This document shows positions 1 through 12,000 of a stretch of DNA of 64,000 bases, piece after piece. Under the pieces are notes generated by a model. That model had not been told where the DNA came from. It did no database searches and saw only the letters and a list, made by a program, of their open reading frames with translations. A program made the position numbers and the translations under genes. Origin of the DNA: Haliclystus octoradiatus (Eukaryota > Cnidaria > Staurozoa > Stauromedusae > Haliclystidae); assembly GCA_916610825.1 (NCBI GenBank), contig OU744446.1, positions 7,156,309 to 7,220,308 of the forward strand, given 5' to 3'. Position 1 is the first letter of the stretch. Every line of letters begins with the position of its first letter.

Positions 1-52
1 TTCACAAACACATAGGCATGTTACCCTGATATTATTTATGATTTTATTGTAG

Positions 53-3000
53 GCTTTAACAACTCAATAGAGATCATAATGAGATCATTCCCAGATCCAA
101 TTATCATGAGTGCAGGCAAGGAATTAACATTCAAACTTACCGTGGAGGTGAAATATGAAATTGGGGCGTCATTTATTGTGGATGTTTCAGTACAAAAAGA
201 CATGTACTTTTGGATGCCTGTACCGTGTATTGCTGGATTTGGCTCATGGTATGTTTATCAATCATAATACGAACTCCCATCACATAATCAATACAAACAA
301 TTATAATAACATGACAGGGAACATCATTTTTGAAGTTCTTTACTTTAGATTTTGACCCCTCCCTGTCATAAACATCTTGTCATACACATACAGAGTGATA
401 CAGGTTATAGGTTTGAACTCTGACACGTGCATATGTTCTCAATAGGAGCTCGATATATAGGAAATTTGGATAAAAGTTTTCTGCGTTGACTATTGGAATA
501 AGATAATATTGGGAATTTGTAACTCTAGAAGAAAATTAGGAAAAATGAAAAGGCCTTGAAGATTTTTGCTTTAAAAGGTGGGAACCAAAATTTGACTATT
601 GGAAAATGTCAAGTCTCATATTCACCGCCGTAAGTCCTGGGGGTGTGGGTGGGTATGACATCTCTTCAATAAATATTTTTGACTCATGTTTGGGGCATTT
701 GTGAAACAAAAAATACAGTACGCAGTACTGAAACTCCCGAATTGGCAAACTCCACGCCTTTTTCGGGCAAAATTGATGTTCCTTAGTAAGAAGCATGTAG
801 TTACGGTCTTGCTCATCTCGACCTCATTACTTGCAGAAATGTTTCACAAATACATAATCATTGTTTATCAGAACCTATAATAAACTGCTTTCTTTGTGAT
901 ATCATGCTGCGAATTAATTGATAATTGGCAAGTCTTGTAAGAAGGAGTTTTAAAAATTTATTAGATTTTATAAAAAATAATATAAAAAATTGTAGTGATA
1001 TTATATAAAATTTATCACCACATTGGCTTCTGATTTGGTTTTCATTTCATTTTATAGCAAAATATTTGACAAAATCTTCAAGAAATATCAAATGTAGCAG
1101 GCAAATTGAAAGTTCCCAAACTTTGATATCCATGAAAGTCAATAGCTTTGTAAACGTGTACACACCCATAAAGGGTGGCAGGTCCCCGTATGTCTGTCGT
1201 TTGTTACCTCCTGGAAGGAACTGGAGATTTTACAAGTTATCGAATGAGGGAGCCATTGTATTGCTTTTTAACGTGCCTGCTACGGGCGATCCAAATGGCT
1301 CCGACTTAATTGTACCCTGTCCATGTTACACAATACCGGAAGGGTCCGGCTGTTGATGACTACTTTCATAAGCCGATCGCAAAAATGAGGTGAACACAAC
1401 AGGTCATCGGGTTATTGTATATATTAATATATACCGTATGTGCCTGATTATTTGATACTATTTTTTATTTTAGTACTTATACAGTCGGATGTGATAAAAT
1501 CTATAAATATGGATATGTTGGAAAGTGTCCAATACCTGTTGGAAGTCATGATGTTGATGAAGCAAAAATGCAATTGCCAACACTCGAATTCCCATCTTTT
1601 TTAACTAGGGTGAGAATTTATAAAATACATGCAGGCAGCTATGGACGATCTGATCAAAGCTGATCTGACATATTGACCAATGACCATTATGTACACTGGT
1701 ACTTGTCTGCACTGGTATGTCAGTGGAAGAGTGACCGCGCAACATTGGGGAACTTATCGGGATTCGATTCCTTGACAGTGTACAACTGTTCTTCTCATGT
1801 CTGTAGATTCGCTATGTCCTTCAATAAACAAGCACTTAATCATATACGACTTTTCAATCACAAATTTATATGATTGGAAATGTGATATTATACTATTATT
1901 ATGTATCCTATGCCTGCATGTTTTACATACTGTTTCAGATTGAGGCATTACAGATATATCAAATTCAGCGGACGTTGTAGAGGAAAATTTAACGATACAA
2001 GACCTCCCTTTGCATCTTTTTGAACTTGTTTCATATTTTTTATTCTTGTCTCGCAGCTAATCAGTTAGTATCCTTCCCATCTGCTGTATTACTTTTCGTA
2101 GTTTTTGAACTGAATAATATTTGATTGCTGATTTATACTTTACTGTATAATTAATCAAATGTATTTTAAAAACTGTCCCATCAAATATATCTTAAATTTA
2201 TTGAAAACGCCTTGGAAAAGGAAAGAACTTCGCTGACTTTACGGGACCTCTCTTTTTCCTTCAAAGCAATTATCTCAAATTTGATATATTGATAAACTTT
2301 GGTGAAATATTTAAATATCATTAAAATCATATTTTCAAACGTTTGAGTGATAATCGATGGGTTGAAAAGTTTGATAATTTGCTTAAAATTTCAATATCAA
2401 TTTTCAAACTACTAACAGACACTCATTTTAAGTTTGGTTATCATTTGAAAATTTGTTAGAAATGTACAGTATATTCTAAAATCAACTTTTAGCAATAACA
2501 ATGCGTAATATAATACATAAATACATAACTTAACTTACATTGTTCACATATATACATAACTTAACTTACATTGTTCATATATATGCATAACTTAACTTAC
2601 ATTGTTCACATATATACATAACTTAACTTACATTGTTCATATATATGCATAACTTAACTTACATTGTTCACATATATACATAATTTAACTTACATTGTTC
2701 ACATATATACATAACTTAACTTACATTGTTCACATATATACATAACTTAACTTACATTGTTCACATATATGCATAACTTAACTTACATTGTTCACATATA
2801 TGCATAACTTAACTTACATTGTTCACATATATACATAACTTAACTTACATTGTTCACATATATGCATAACTTAACTTACATTGTTCACATATATACATAA
2901 CTTAACTTACTTAGTTACATGTACAGATTGTAATTTCTTACTGGATAGGTGCTCGACATTCTGTAAAACAGGGCTTAGGAAATTTCACAATTATTTTGTG

Positions 3001-3150
3001 AATGTAGAATTTGATTTGAAAAAGAAATTGATTAATTGATGTTTTCTTTGATTTCAGGGCAACTATTGGGCCAAATCAACAATTAGGGATTCAAGAACGA
3101 ATGAAATGATCGGTTGTGGTGAAGCTTATTTCAAAGTTGCATCAGAATGA
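53..3150 (+). CDS. GM2 activator-like ML-domain protein, copy 1 (5' partial; exons 2-4)
   Basis: Three exons are visible: 53-248, 1474-1609 and 3058-3150 (stop TGA 3148-3150). The first exon, with the signal peptide, lies outside the window. Exon lengths (196, 136, 93 nt) and phases (1, 2, 0) are identical to the two complete paralogues in this window, and all junctions are AG/GT. The protein reads GFNNSIEIIMRSFPDP, then KDMYFWMPVPC, FGSCTYTVGCD, CPIPVGSHDVD, PTLEFPSF and GNYWAKSTIRD...IGCGEAYF. The SCTY block, the CP.PVG block, the LPxLxFPSF block and the C-terminal IGC motif match the ganglioside GM2 activator / MD-2-related lipid-recognition (ML) fold, a secreted or lysosomal lipid-transfer protein that presents glycolipid to hydrolases. 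Ligand and location are inferred from the family. It is the most diverged of the three copies, with an ending VASE rather than VASA. Intron 3 carries a 31-bp minisatellite. No canonical AATAAA was found just downstream. Confidence 0.88.
1066..1356 (+). other. Unassigned open frame inside intron 2 of GM2A-like copy 1
   Basis: A 96-codon open frame lies in the intron between exons 2 and 3. From about codon 25 its base composition is visibly richer in G+C than the surrounding intron, and the translation (for example LLPPGRNWRFYKLSNEGAI, then VPCPCYTIPEGSGC and a stop) has a protein-like mix with Pro, Gly and Cys. I do not recognise the family. It may be the remnant of an inserted coding sequence or a chance frame; no splice partner could be placed. 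Confidence 0.15.
2517..2912. repeat. 31-bp minisatellite in intron 3 of GM2A-like copy 1
   Basis: About 12.7 nearly identical copies of a 31-bp unit (consensus begins ACATAACTTAACTTACATTG). Variants are mostly an A/G swap (ATACATAA versus ATGCATAA) and CACATA/CATATA at the unit joint. Unit identity is very high, so the array is young or homogenised. Confidence 0.95.
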
Positions 3151-3825
3151 ATTGATTACTTATGAACTTCATATTGAATTTCAATTCCATATTATTTACA
3201 TTAGAATTCTATAATTACACAAGCCAAAACTTGATTATAATATATTATGTTACTTTTAATGTTTCTCGAAATTCATATTGCAAATTAAACCTAGTATGAT
3301 TAGAAATGAATGTGTCAGCTACTTCAAGTGATAAGAAATGAAGTGGTTAATCTAACTGCATGCATAAGCTTTAACCAGAGCAACCGATAGAGGCAATTTC
3401 CCCTGGGGTGGGGCCGGATTAAGTTAACGAACCTGCGCGATGCTAGCTGTCGGCTGAGAAATGCTTATTTCTCGGTCTGACCTGGTCAGATGTTTGGTCA
3501 GCGTAATGTTTACTTGCACCATCCAAATAATGATAATAATATGCGTATTCATAAAGCGTGGCACCTTTTAGGAGGAAATCTTCACACTGGCGTTGTACGT
3601 TGATGAAGTCAATAAATATATCATGTTCAAAATAAGTACACATATTTGCCAGTTTTAAAATTAGAGGCAACTTGCAGATATGAAATGCACATGATGCATA
3701 TATAGTTATTTCTATATCTATGCACACATTGAATACACCTACTTATAGATCGGGGACAAGGATAATTTTCGGCTGACTCCAATCTAACCTACATATATAT
3801 CCGAAAGATGTGGCAGTGTCTTTTA

Positions 3826-5720
3826 GCAAGATTTTTATAATAGAACCAAGATAGTCTAACCCCTAGATTATACGCCGTACTTTCGAGAGCCGTACCAAGT
3901 CGACCAAACTCAAAAAATTACAAAAGTGGGATTATACGCCGACCCAAAAGTGTCGTACCAGTTGATTTTTGTTTGAACTTCACCGCTTACTGCGAGAAGA
4001 GATGTGACATTCTGTTCTGAGAATCCTTAATAGGAAGACTTTTTAATTCGAAATCTTCCAAGTTTTTACTGCATATTATAATTTGTTAACATACGCGTAT
4101 TTATAAAACTACTAAAATATTTGATTTAAAAAACACGATGTTCAAGATTATATTATCTTCATATTTAATATATTTTTCATATTTAAAGTGATCAAAAACA
4201 AAATATATTATAGATAGATAGATTATTTCCTTTCGATAAAATAAAAAAATGGCAAAGAATCCGTGAAAGAAATGTGATTGTAAAACTCGAGAGATTTTCG
4301 AATGCTGTTCTAATAATTTGATTGGCTAACTCCCGTGTTTGGATCACGCAAGCCAAAACAACTTGGACATCATGGTAGATAAAAACAAAACAGCCAAAGT
4401 TCCTAAATAATTGTAAATAAAAATTTGAATAACGTTAGCATCGTCAATGATATATAAATACTGCAGAATATCATAATTAAAAGCATTCTTCCTTTCGAGT
4501 CATTTTGTTTGGTCATATGGCTATTCCGAGACAAAAAGGCCCTACTAAACCGGCAAAAGTTTGCAAAACAGCAGAAATGAGAAACAAGACAGATCAAAAT
4601 CATGGCGTTCGAAAGAATCGAAAGTGGTTCGAAAGTATAACTCCGGATATGTGATTCGAAGAAAGGCAAAATATGACGAAGACGTTAAGATTTATAGGAG
4701 AAAATTGATCTAATCAGTCAAATATTTTATGTTAAATTCGTTTAAAAATAGTAAAAATAGGTTTTGCTTCACAAAAGGGTTACTGCACGGCAGCCTTGTG
4801 TTTGGGTTCTCTGATACCAACACTTGGGATGTTGGGAGATCCTCAAAAGCTGAAAAACACTCGCCCTACGGTTATTTATTTATAATCAGTAACCTTTACT
4901 TAGCAACAGGCAGGAAACAATAAGAAATTCAAACAGAAACCCCATGGGAATGACGAAAACACGCTAAGTTCGACCTTTTGAGAAATGGTACGCCTCACTA
5001 AAGTACGGCGTATATTCCAACTGCTTTTTTAGGCGTACCGGTACGGCTGTTTTCAGTTTGGTACGCCTGGATCAGCCGTACTTTCGATTTTGGGTCGACC
5101 CAAAAATTAATCGCTGTACTTTGCTAGATTATACGCCGTACTTTCAGGCGTGCCGATCCATTTTTGATGGATCGCCTATCGAAAGTACGGCGTATAACCT
5201 AAAGGGGTAACTCAGATTTGTGTTTGAAAGAATTTTAAACAGGTCATAATAATATCTTACGCTTGTGAAAATCAACCAACTGAAATGTAGTCAACATCCT
5301 CGAATGTTGAATAATTCAAATTTAAAAACAACTTCTTCGTCCGACATCAATAACATCCTCAAAAGTGTATTTTTTTTTACCCAATATTGATCATTTCCAA
5401 ACATTTAGTGATCGCTTCTGCCACGGCAAAGTCACTGAGAATTGGCCTTGAAAGCTATTTTAAGATCATCTCGTTTTGACGCAAAAAGGTTTCAAGGGGT
5501 CAGATTATCAAACAAACAAACTGGGTTTCTTGTGAAAAGATTTATTCGCGCGGTTCAGATGAAATTATGAAACCCGGCTCTGTTTGATTTTTTGCCATTA
5601 GCGACATTTCAAACATATTGAATATCAGCAATGTTTAATAAATGTTTCACTTTTCACAAGAAACCAAGTTTGGTTCTATTATAATATCTTTCTATTATAA
5701 TATCTTTCATTTAGTTATTG
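3826..5720. repeat. Dispersed repeat, copy 1 (interrupted by a MITE)
   Basis: The 3826-3859 segment plus 5208 to about 5540 aligns with 17689 to about 18045: the same run of short blocks, including AACCAAGATAGTCTAAC-type sequence, the TTTAAACAGG block, and CATCCTC and TTCGTCCGACATCA. The second copy runs directly into a Penelope-like fragment, so this may be retroelement-derived. An imperfect 23-bp inverted repeat (5517-5539 and 5650-5672) lies at its right end. The remainder to 5720 is not assigned. Confidence 0.7.
3860..5207. mobile_element. PIF/Harbinger-like non-autonomous element (1.35 kb)
   Basis: Terminal inverted repeats of about 27 bp start CCCCTAGATTATACGCC on the left and CCCCTTTAGGTTATACGCC read inward from the right; both continue GTACTTTCGA. 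The flanking trinucleotide TAA is duplicated (3857-3859 and 5208-5210), the TWA target duplication typical of PIF/Harbinger. The related locus at 17718-17720 has a single TAA and no insert, an empty-site comparison. Several subterminal copies of GTACGGCGTATA occur. No transposase reading frame was found; small frames at 4403-4669 (-) and 4729-4923 (+) are unremarkable. Confidence 0.85.
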
Positions 5721-6159
5721 GTCTTTTAATAAGTCTTATATCGTTGCTGACACAATTGATAGAAGCACATTATTTATTTGTGTTGCACGCATCTCAGCTG
5801 AGCTCCCATGTCTCGGACTGACTTTGGATGAAGCTGAACGCTGATTATTGAAGCACTAATAACAAAATACTCATAATCTGAATTCTGATTAGGAATATTC
5901 ACTTATACATTTGATAAGGACAAAAATTTTATGTTATATAAATGACAAATAGAAAAAATACAACATTATGGAAAACATTTACATATTTCTATTATCTTTT
6001 TTGTGGATAGGTCATATATGTAACATATTTGTTTTGGACATAAGGCCGGCTTACATGAAAATGTTTACATATAAAAATAAAAATGAGTTATAAACAATCC
6101 TCTGGTATAAAATGTGTATTTATAATCGAATCGATTTAGAGAAAAGATAAAAAATATTT
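5721..6159. other. Intergenic AT-rich stretch between GM2A-like copies 1 and 2
   Basis: This is the 3' side of both flanking genes, which converge here. No gene, tRNA or clear repeat was recognised. Confidence 0.5.
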
Positions 6160-9001
6160 TCACGCAGATGCCACATTGAAGTATCCTTCGCCACATCCAA
6201 TTACTTTATCAGTTGCTGAATCTCTGATAGTTGCTCTGGCCCAGTAATGACCCTGGTAAAAAGAGTGAGAATAATATATATAATTTGAAACGTCTAATTT
6301 TATCCTGCTGCAAACGGACATAGGATTCTCTAATCACACTAATCACATTTCAATGCTTAAATCAGGTGATCTTCATTCTAAAAAGATTAAATGATTCCTA
6401 GCAAGTTTATTGGTTGTGATGAGTGCTACTAAGCTGCTTCTTTGATGGCATTCTTTCATGATCATGCACTACATCTTTGCGACCATACGCAATATGTCGC
6501 TACATCTTTTCATGTTGTTATTGTATCGGATCAGAAGGACATGTTTACCGAAAATCGCATGATTCAAAGGGATGAAAATGTTTTGATAGACCTGCTCCAC
6601 ATGCCCCTGTACTCCACTTTATCAACGACTGTTTCGTATAGGGGTCATGTAACTTTTTATTGAATGACGTGATGCACATGCGCTCTTTACAGCAAATCAG
6701 AATGACCCATCACAGTTTAGCATGTGCGACTTTAGGAGGTGATTGGTCTATTTTCTAACTCCTGAAATTATTGGTGACGTCTTCTTTGTGAATTGAATAT
6801 GCGTTGAAAATGATTCGCACATCATCTCATATGTAACTGACACCCATTTGTCTCAAGTGGTCTATTTTATTGTGTTTAAACAATGGATGACACAACATTG
6901 GCAGTGTATCATTCTATTTGCTGAAATTTTACAAAATCCAGAGGTACAGTAGCGAAATAGCGGGTCTTGTGGAGCTGGACTAATGTTTTCACGCTTTTGG
7001 TGATCCAAAAGCTGACGATTATGCTGTATTGAGATAATAACATGAAATTATACTCGGGAAACTATTGACTTGTGTTTGCATATATCCTTCTAGAAAAGTG
7101 CACGGGTTGATGTGCTTTGTCATAATTTACCTGCACTCAAGATGTTTGGAGACATTTTGGGAGTAAATCACGATGAAGCACAGTACCCCGTGCATCATCT
7201 TTTATTGAATTGTGGTCAATGACGGTATTGAATATATTTAGGCTGATCCTGTTGATAAAGGCCACCTGCTTACAGAGTCCAGAAAAACCTCAAGTCTCAA
7301 CCTCAATACTAAATTTGAACCTCAATTAAATGGTTTTATTGCTTACGATTTCACTCAGCCAAAACCTTAAACTTTTACTCTGATGTTATTTTACATTAAT
7401 TAGATAGGATTTACTTACGTTCTGCATAAAAGATGGGAAGTTCAGTGTTGGCAGTGAAACCTTAACGTCGTCTACGTCATGACTTCCAACTGGTAATGGA
7501 CATTTTCCAACATATCCGTATTTATAAATTTCATCACAACCGACTGTATAGGTGCTGAAAATACGCAAATGCATTGCGATAAGAAATACAGCACAATACG
7601 ATTATCACGATGATTCGAATCTAACATTAATGGTAATGACAATGCAGGTTTCCAATTGTTTTTGCGGAAACATTCAATCAATTTATCATGCAGACATTTT
7701 TATCTGAATTATATCAACTAATTTCAACTTACCAAGAACCGAATCCTAAAACGCAAAACACTGGTATCCAGAATAGCATATCTTTTTGCAATTCAACTTT
7801 CACTTTGAAGGATGACCCGATTGGACGTTTAACAACAGCCGTTAACTTGAATTTCAGTTCTGTGCCTTTACTGATTACGATAGGATCTGGAAAGGACCTC
7901 ATTCTTATTTCAATGGCATTGTTGGACCCTAAAAAAAAAGTCAAATTGTGATTAATCGTCGATATAAGCTTTGTTGAAACCGATAAGCACTGAGCTGAAA
8001 TGAAGTAGGAGGAAAACATGATTACTAAGTCATCCATCTAACGAGATAATCAACATACGCTGAACGATGTGATTGATATTGTAACTACGATGTAATGAAA
8101 GTATAGTACATAAATACGACTCAAAACATACTTCCTCATCACATGGGCATTGTTGGTGAGATGTACCATATTAACCTAATTGATCTCTGGACTTATCATT
8201 AACAGCAGCTCACGACAATTGATAAATAGTACATGTATGTACCTCTATAGGCGTAACTGCAGTTTCTTTTATGCTCGGGTTTATCCATAACAGACACGAA
8301 CTTATAAATGAAAAAATGGCTGGGTGCGTCAGTAAAGCGCCACAGAACTAAAACGGCAGGTTTCTCCGGGCAACTTGAAAATCACATAAAAGTGTTCATA
8401 AAAATATGCTGAACAATTCCCTATTTCTTGTTTCAATTGATTTTCATCGTAAACCCTTCAAAAATATTTATAGTACATTCCTCCAATTTATATTTCATGA
8501 TTCACGGTCAAAGCCTTCTTATCGTTTTGAGAATATGCTGCATGTGAGCTTCTTTGATTCTTTTGTTCTCCCAAGATTCTGCAAATCCATATATAGAAGC
8601 ATGACGAATTAAACACGAAATATACGAATTAAGAGGGCTCTGACCGTGAAATGGTTTACAAATTCATCGTTGGTGAGCTCCACAATAATATTTGACTAAA
8701 ACATTTTGTGTGAATTTCAGATTGCCTGGAGAAACCTGCCGTTTTAGATACGTGGCTCTCGGTCTATTATAATATAATGCTCTTCTATATGGATGCGTGA
8801 GTTTCTCCCAATTTGGAGTTCAGAGTATTGAAATCTATGCATTGATAGTATTTAAGGAAATAGTTATGAATAATTAATTTGACATTGTGATTATTATATG
8901 ATTCTATTAATGTTCATGTGTAACTTACCACACGTAGTGAATGTTGCTGCGTTACAGCTTGCACAAAACGCTGCTATAGTGACGAATAATAACTTATACA
9001 T
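6160..9001 (-). CDS. GM2 activator-like ML-domain protein, copy 2 (complete, 165 aa)
   Basis: Complement of 8929-9001, 7733-7928, 7419-7554 and 6160-6252 (73+196+136+93 nt, 165 codons plus stop). Splice sites are GT/AG with phases 1, 2, 0. Start ATG at 9001-8999 opens a signal peptide (MYKLLFVTIAAFCASCNA), probably cut after residue 18. The mature protein has cysteines at residues 24, 83, 90, 96, 108 and 155; mammalian GM2 activator has eight, so the disulfide set is reduced. It differs from copy 3 at about 18 of 165 residues and carries WIPVFC where the other copies have WMPVPC. By family it should be a secreted or lysosomal lipid-binding cofactor of the ML fold; the ligand is unknown. It is divergent to copy 3 and convergent to copy 1. 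A MITE lies in intron 1. Confidence 0.93.
8337..8758. mobile_element. MITE in intron 1 of GM2A-like copy 2
   Basis: Inverted ends: 8337-8385 reads GCGCCACAGAACTAAAACGG and continues into CAGGTTTCTCCGGGCAA; the reverse complement of the right end (8710-8758) gives GAGCCACGTATCTAAAACGG followed by CAGGTTTCTCCAGGCAA. The arms are about 45 bp with a few mismatches. I could not define a target duplication. The interior is AT-rich and non-coding. Confidence 0.75.
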
Positions 9002-9064
9002 GTTGAGTTTTTGGCTTGGAGATCAGTCTTTCGAGAATAATAAGCTGAATTCAAAAGTAATCTG

Positions 9065-9073
9065 TATTTATAG
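9065..9073 (-). promoter_or_regulatory. TATA-like box of GM2A-like copy 2
   Basis: CTATAAATA on the minus strand, about 64 bp upstream of the ATG. The following sequence (AC.GAT..., TGAATTCA, TTATTATYCTCGA) aligns with the region upstream of copy 3, which also has an ATAAATAC element at the matching place. A start site about 30 bp downstream would leave a 5' UTR of roughly 35 nt (inference). Confidence 0.5.
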
Positions 9074-9099
9074 GTATTTTGTAGAAGCTGTTTCGTAAG

Positions 9100-12000
9100 A
9101 AAATACGATAATAGCGTCAGAATATGCAACTGAATAAACAATTAGTTTGTTCATGGATGTGATTGGTGTTTTTTAATTTCAATTCGATCATCAGATATTA
9201 TCACGGTAGAACTAAAACTTGAAATCCTATATGAAGTTGAAAGATATTTATAAGATCTTAATAAGGATTACCAAAACTTAAACAGTGATATTGAATCATC
9301 AAGAAGTTTAAGATGGTTTAAGATTGTTAAAACACGTTTTGAGGCGAGATGAGATTGTTTTTAGAATATTGCTATCAATGACTGTCAGTAACTGAAATCT
9401 AGGAACTAGAATAAGGAATAAGGATACCATTTTGTTTTTAATTATCTATTCAATGTTACTCCTGTATCCACTATTGAACACTACTATCTTATATCTCAGT
9501 ATTTTGACGATGAATATACTTTTATTGCATTGTTAATGCTTCTAAATCGGAGTAGGTTACAATTCGCTGTTGTGCAGCATACTGCTTGATGAAATTCGAT
9601 CCGAAATAGATATAGTGTCAGTAGTATATATTCTCTGATAGAAATGGACTAACAGACTTAAGAAGAAAGAGATAACTACAGTCATACCCTTCTCGTGGTA
9701 TTTGATATTACATCCTATCTATTGTATTCTCAGGTCGCTTATGCATAATCTTAAGAAATAAAAGTTAAAAGTGTCATGCTGCAAGAAAAATCTTCCTTCA
9801 TTCAAGGCATTTATGCTGAAAAACATAATAATGTCAAGAAAATTTGTACTTATATAATAATGAGCATATATTACAAGCAAATTTGTAATAGGGTAGGAAT
9901 ATTTTCTGGCTATGCGGACATTATATGAACAACATCATCTATATAAGTTAATTTACTCTTATTTCAGGCATATATAATTCCATTTATTCCATGAATTTTG
10001 ACTTCTTCTTGATTCAAACATCTTCATACTCTACTCCTATACCATTGGCCGTGCAAGTGCATATTATATTTAAATTTATTATAATTCTTTCAAATTGATA
10101 ATCAACTTCATTACATTAAGTTGCATGTTATAGAAAAGAAGAGTTCCTTATATACCTATGATGCACTTGTTAATGACTTGAGCACTGATATAATATAGCA
10201 CCATCAATAAACAGCTTTTGGTAATTAAATAGAGCGTAATTTTACTTGAAATTACTTTATATGTAATAACACAAACAACATTTGTCTCCAGCGTTTCAAA
10301 GTTCAAATTATATTGACATAATCATCTATGTAGGTTTCTTTTTCAGTGCTATTATAGTTAATGATAATTCTTTTATTATCTTTATTGTTATGTAATAGAG
10401 CCTTAATTAAGATTCTTGAGTTGTTGTCTTATCCTCATCTGTATTTGTTTTACAATAGCACCTGAGGTAATGTTGACTGCTGTTACTTTATTAATATACT
10501 ATTGTAAAATCGATGTACTGCAGAATATGCCTGTAAATCGTTTTCGTACTCTGAGACCAATTGTATAATGACCTGCCTACCTCCATCAAAAATGTAACAG
10601 AGCCATTTGCATTTCTTAAATTTTTTGAAACTCAATTTTAGCCAGTAAATACATAAACATGTGAACATAATAATTCCACGATTTTGCCTTGATTTGATTC
10701 CTAATTTTAAAAATATTACCATTAATTTATGCTTGTATATATAGAACAGATCAGTAGACCATTCTATTATAGATTGTATATATAGTTTATTTAAGTTATA
10801 AGATTGTATTTGTTTTAAAACGGGACATACATTGGCAACAGTGATACATCTCACTGACCTGTTTATCCTGTATAATTTTTCGTAATAAATAAAAATAAAT
10901 AATATCAATGTAACTGTATGACACGTTTTTTGTTCCTAGCAAAGGACTCATCAGAGACCTTTCTGATATCGTAGGTCATCAGACATCAGACACCTGAAGT
11001 CCTGCTAACGAATAATAATGGATGGTGACAATGTGTATATGTCTGTTGTTGTATTATTAATTTCATATGAACTTAAAATATATGAATGAAAATTATAAAT
11101 AGCCACATAGGAATTCTAGATTCTCACTTTTCATGGTATTCATGTAACTTGTGATATTTCCATGTGAAAACATCTGAATGATTAAAAGAAATAACATTAC
11201 GAAACAATCCCTGTTTTTGACAGATTATTATTATTGAGCTTTCACCCCTGATTATTCGACTTATAAATTATTATATAATTATAAATACTCAGTACCAAAC
11301 ATTTATTTCATCATTCATCACACGTTGTGTACTTATCTGACGATATATTGATAAACAATTCCAGCAACAACAACAACAAGTATAACCGTTATCATAATGT
11401 ATTCAGGAACCTGTTCAGCTACAATCATTTTCAATTCATAACTATAGTTATAATTCTCGAAATAGATGCTTAATTTAGCACCAATAAATTTTAAATACAC
11501 TGTAGTATATAAAATGAGCACGGTTATCATAGTGTTGATGCGAATGATCTATTCAAGCAGTTTTGAGCGATAAATGATACATCATACATTTTTACCATGT
11601 ATTCTGTTCCAATTGTGATTTTGACTGATCTATAAGAATGTAATTTTGAAGCCAGCAATTTGATTTACAAATGCAGTCCATAATCCCTTAAAAAATGTTG
11701 TGTAGTTCATCTAAATTGTCGGGTTCAATTATAGTATATTCTAGATGAACATATATGATAGATTGTGACCGGAAGCTTTCTATTTCTGGGTTCCAAGAGA
11801 GGGAAACATCGGCTTGAGATATGTTTCTGTCATTAATATTTTTATGCTCAATGCCATAGTGATGTCAAGGACGATTGAATTCCTGTCCGACGATTTCAAG
11901 AATTTCATAATTTTTATCTTTCTTCCACGCCCACCTCTATTCATTTTAGATATCTTTCTTCTCCATGACAGAATGGAGTTGAAAATTACTTAGATAAACT

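Noticed and set aside
7688-7951. Plus-strand 87-codon frame over the GM2A-like exon
   Set aside because: Antisense shadow of exon 2 of the minus-strand GM2A-like gene; the same holds for 15294-15599 on the opposite strand of copy 3.
8337-8758. Assigning the intronic MITE in copy 2 to a superfamily
   Set aside because: No convincing target duplication could be read, so only the inverted ends are reported.
10483-10908. 141-codon minus-strand open frame
   Set aside because: Ile/Leu/Tyr/Lys-rich, no recognisable domain, composition same as surrounding AT-rich spacer; a chance frame is more likely.
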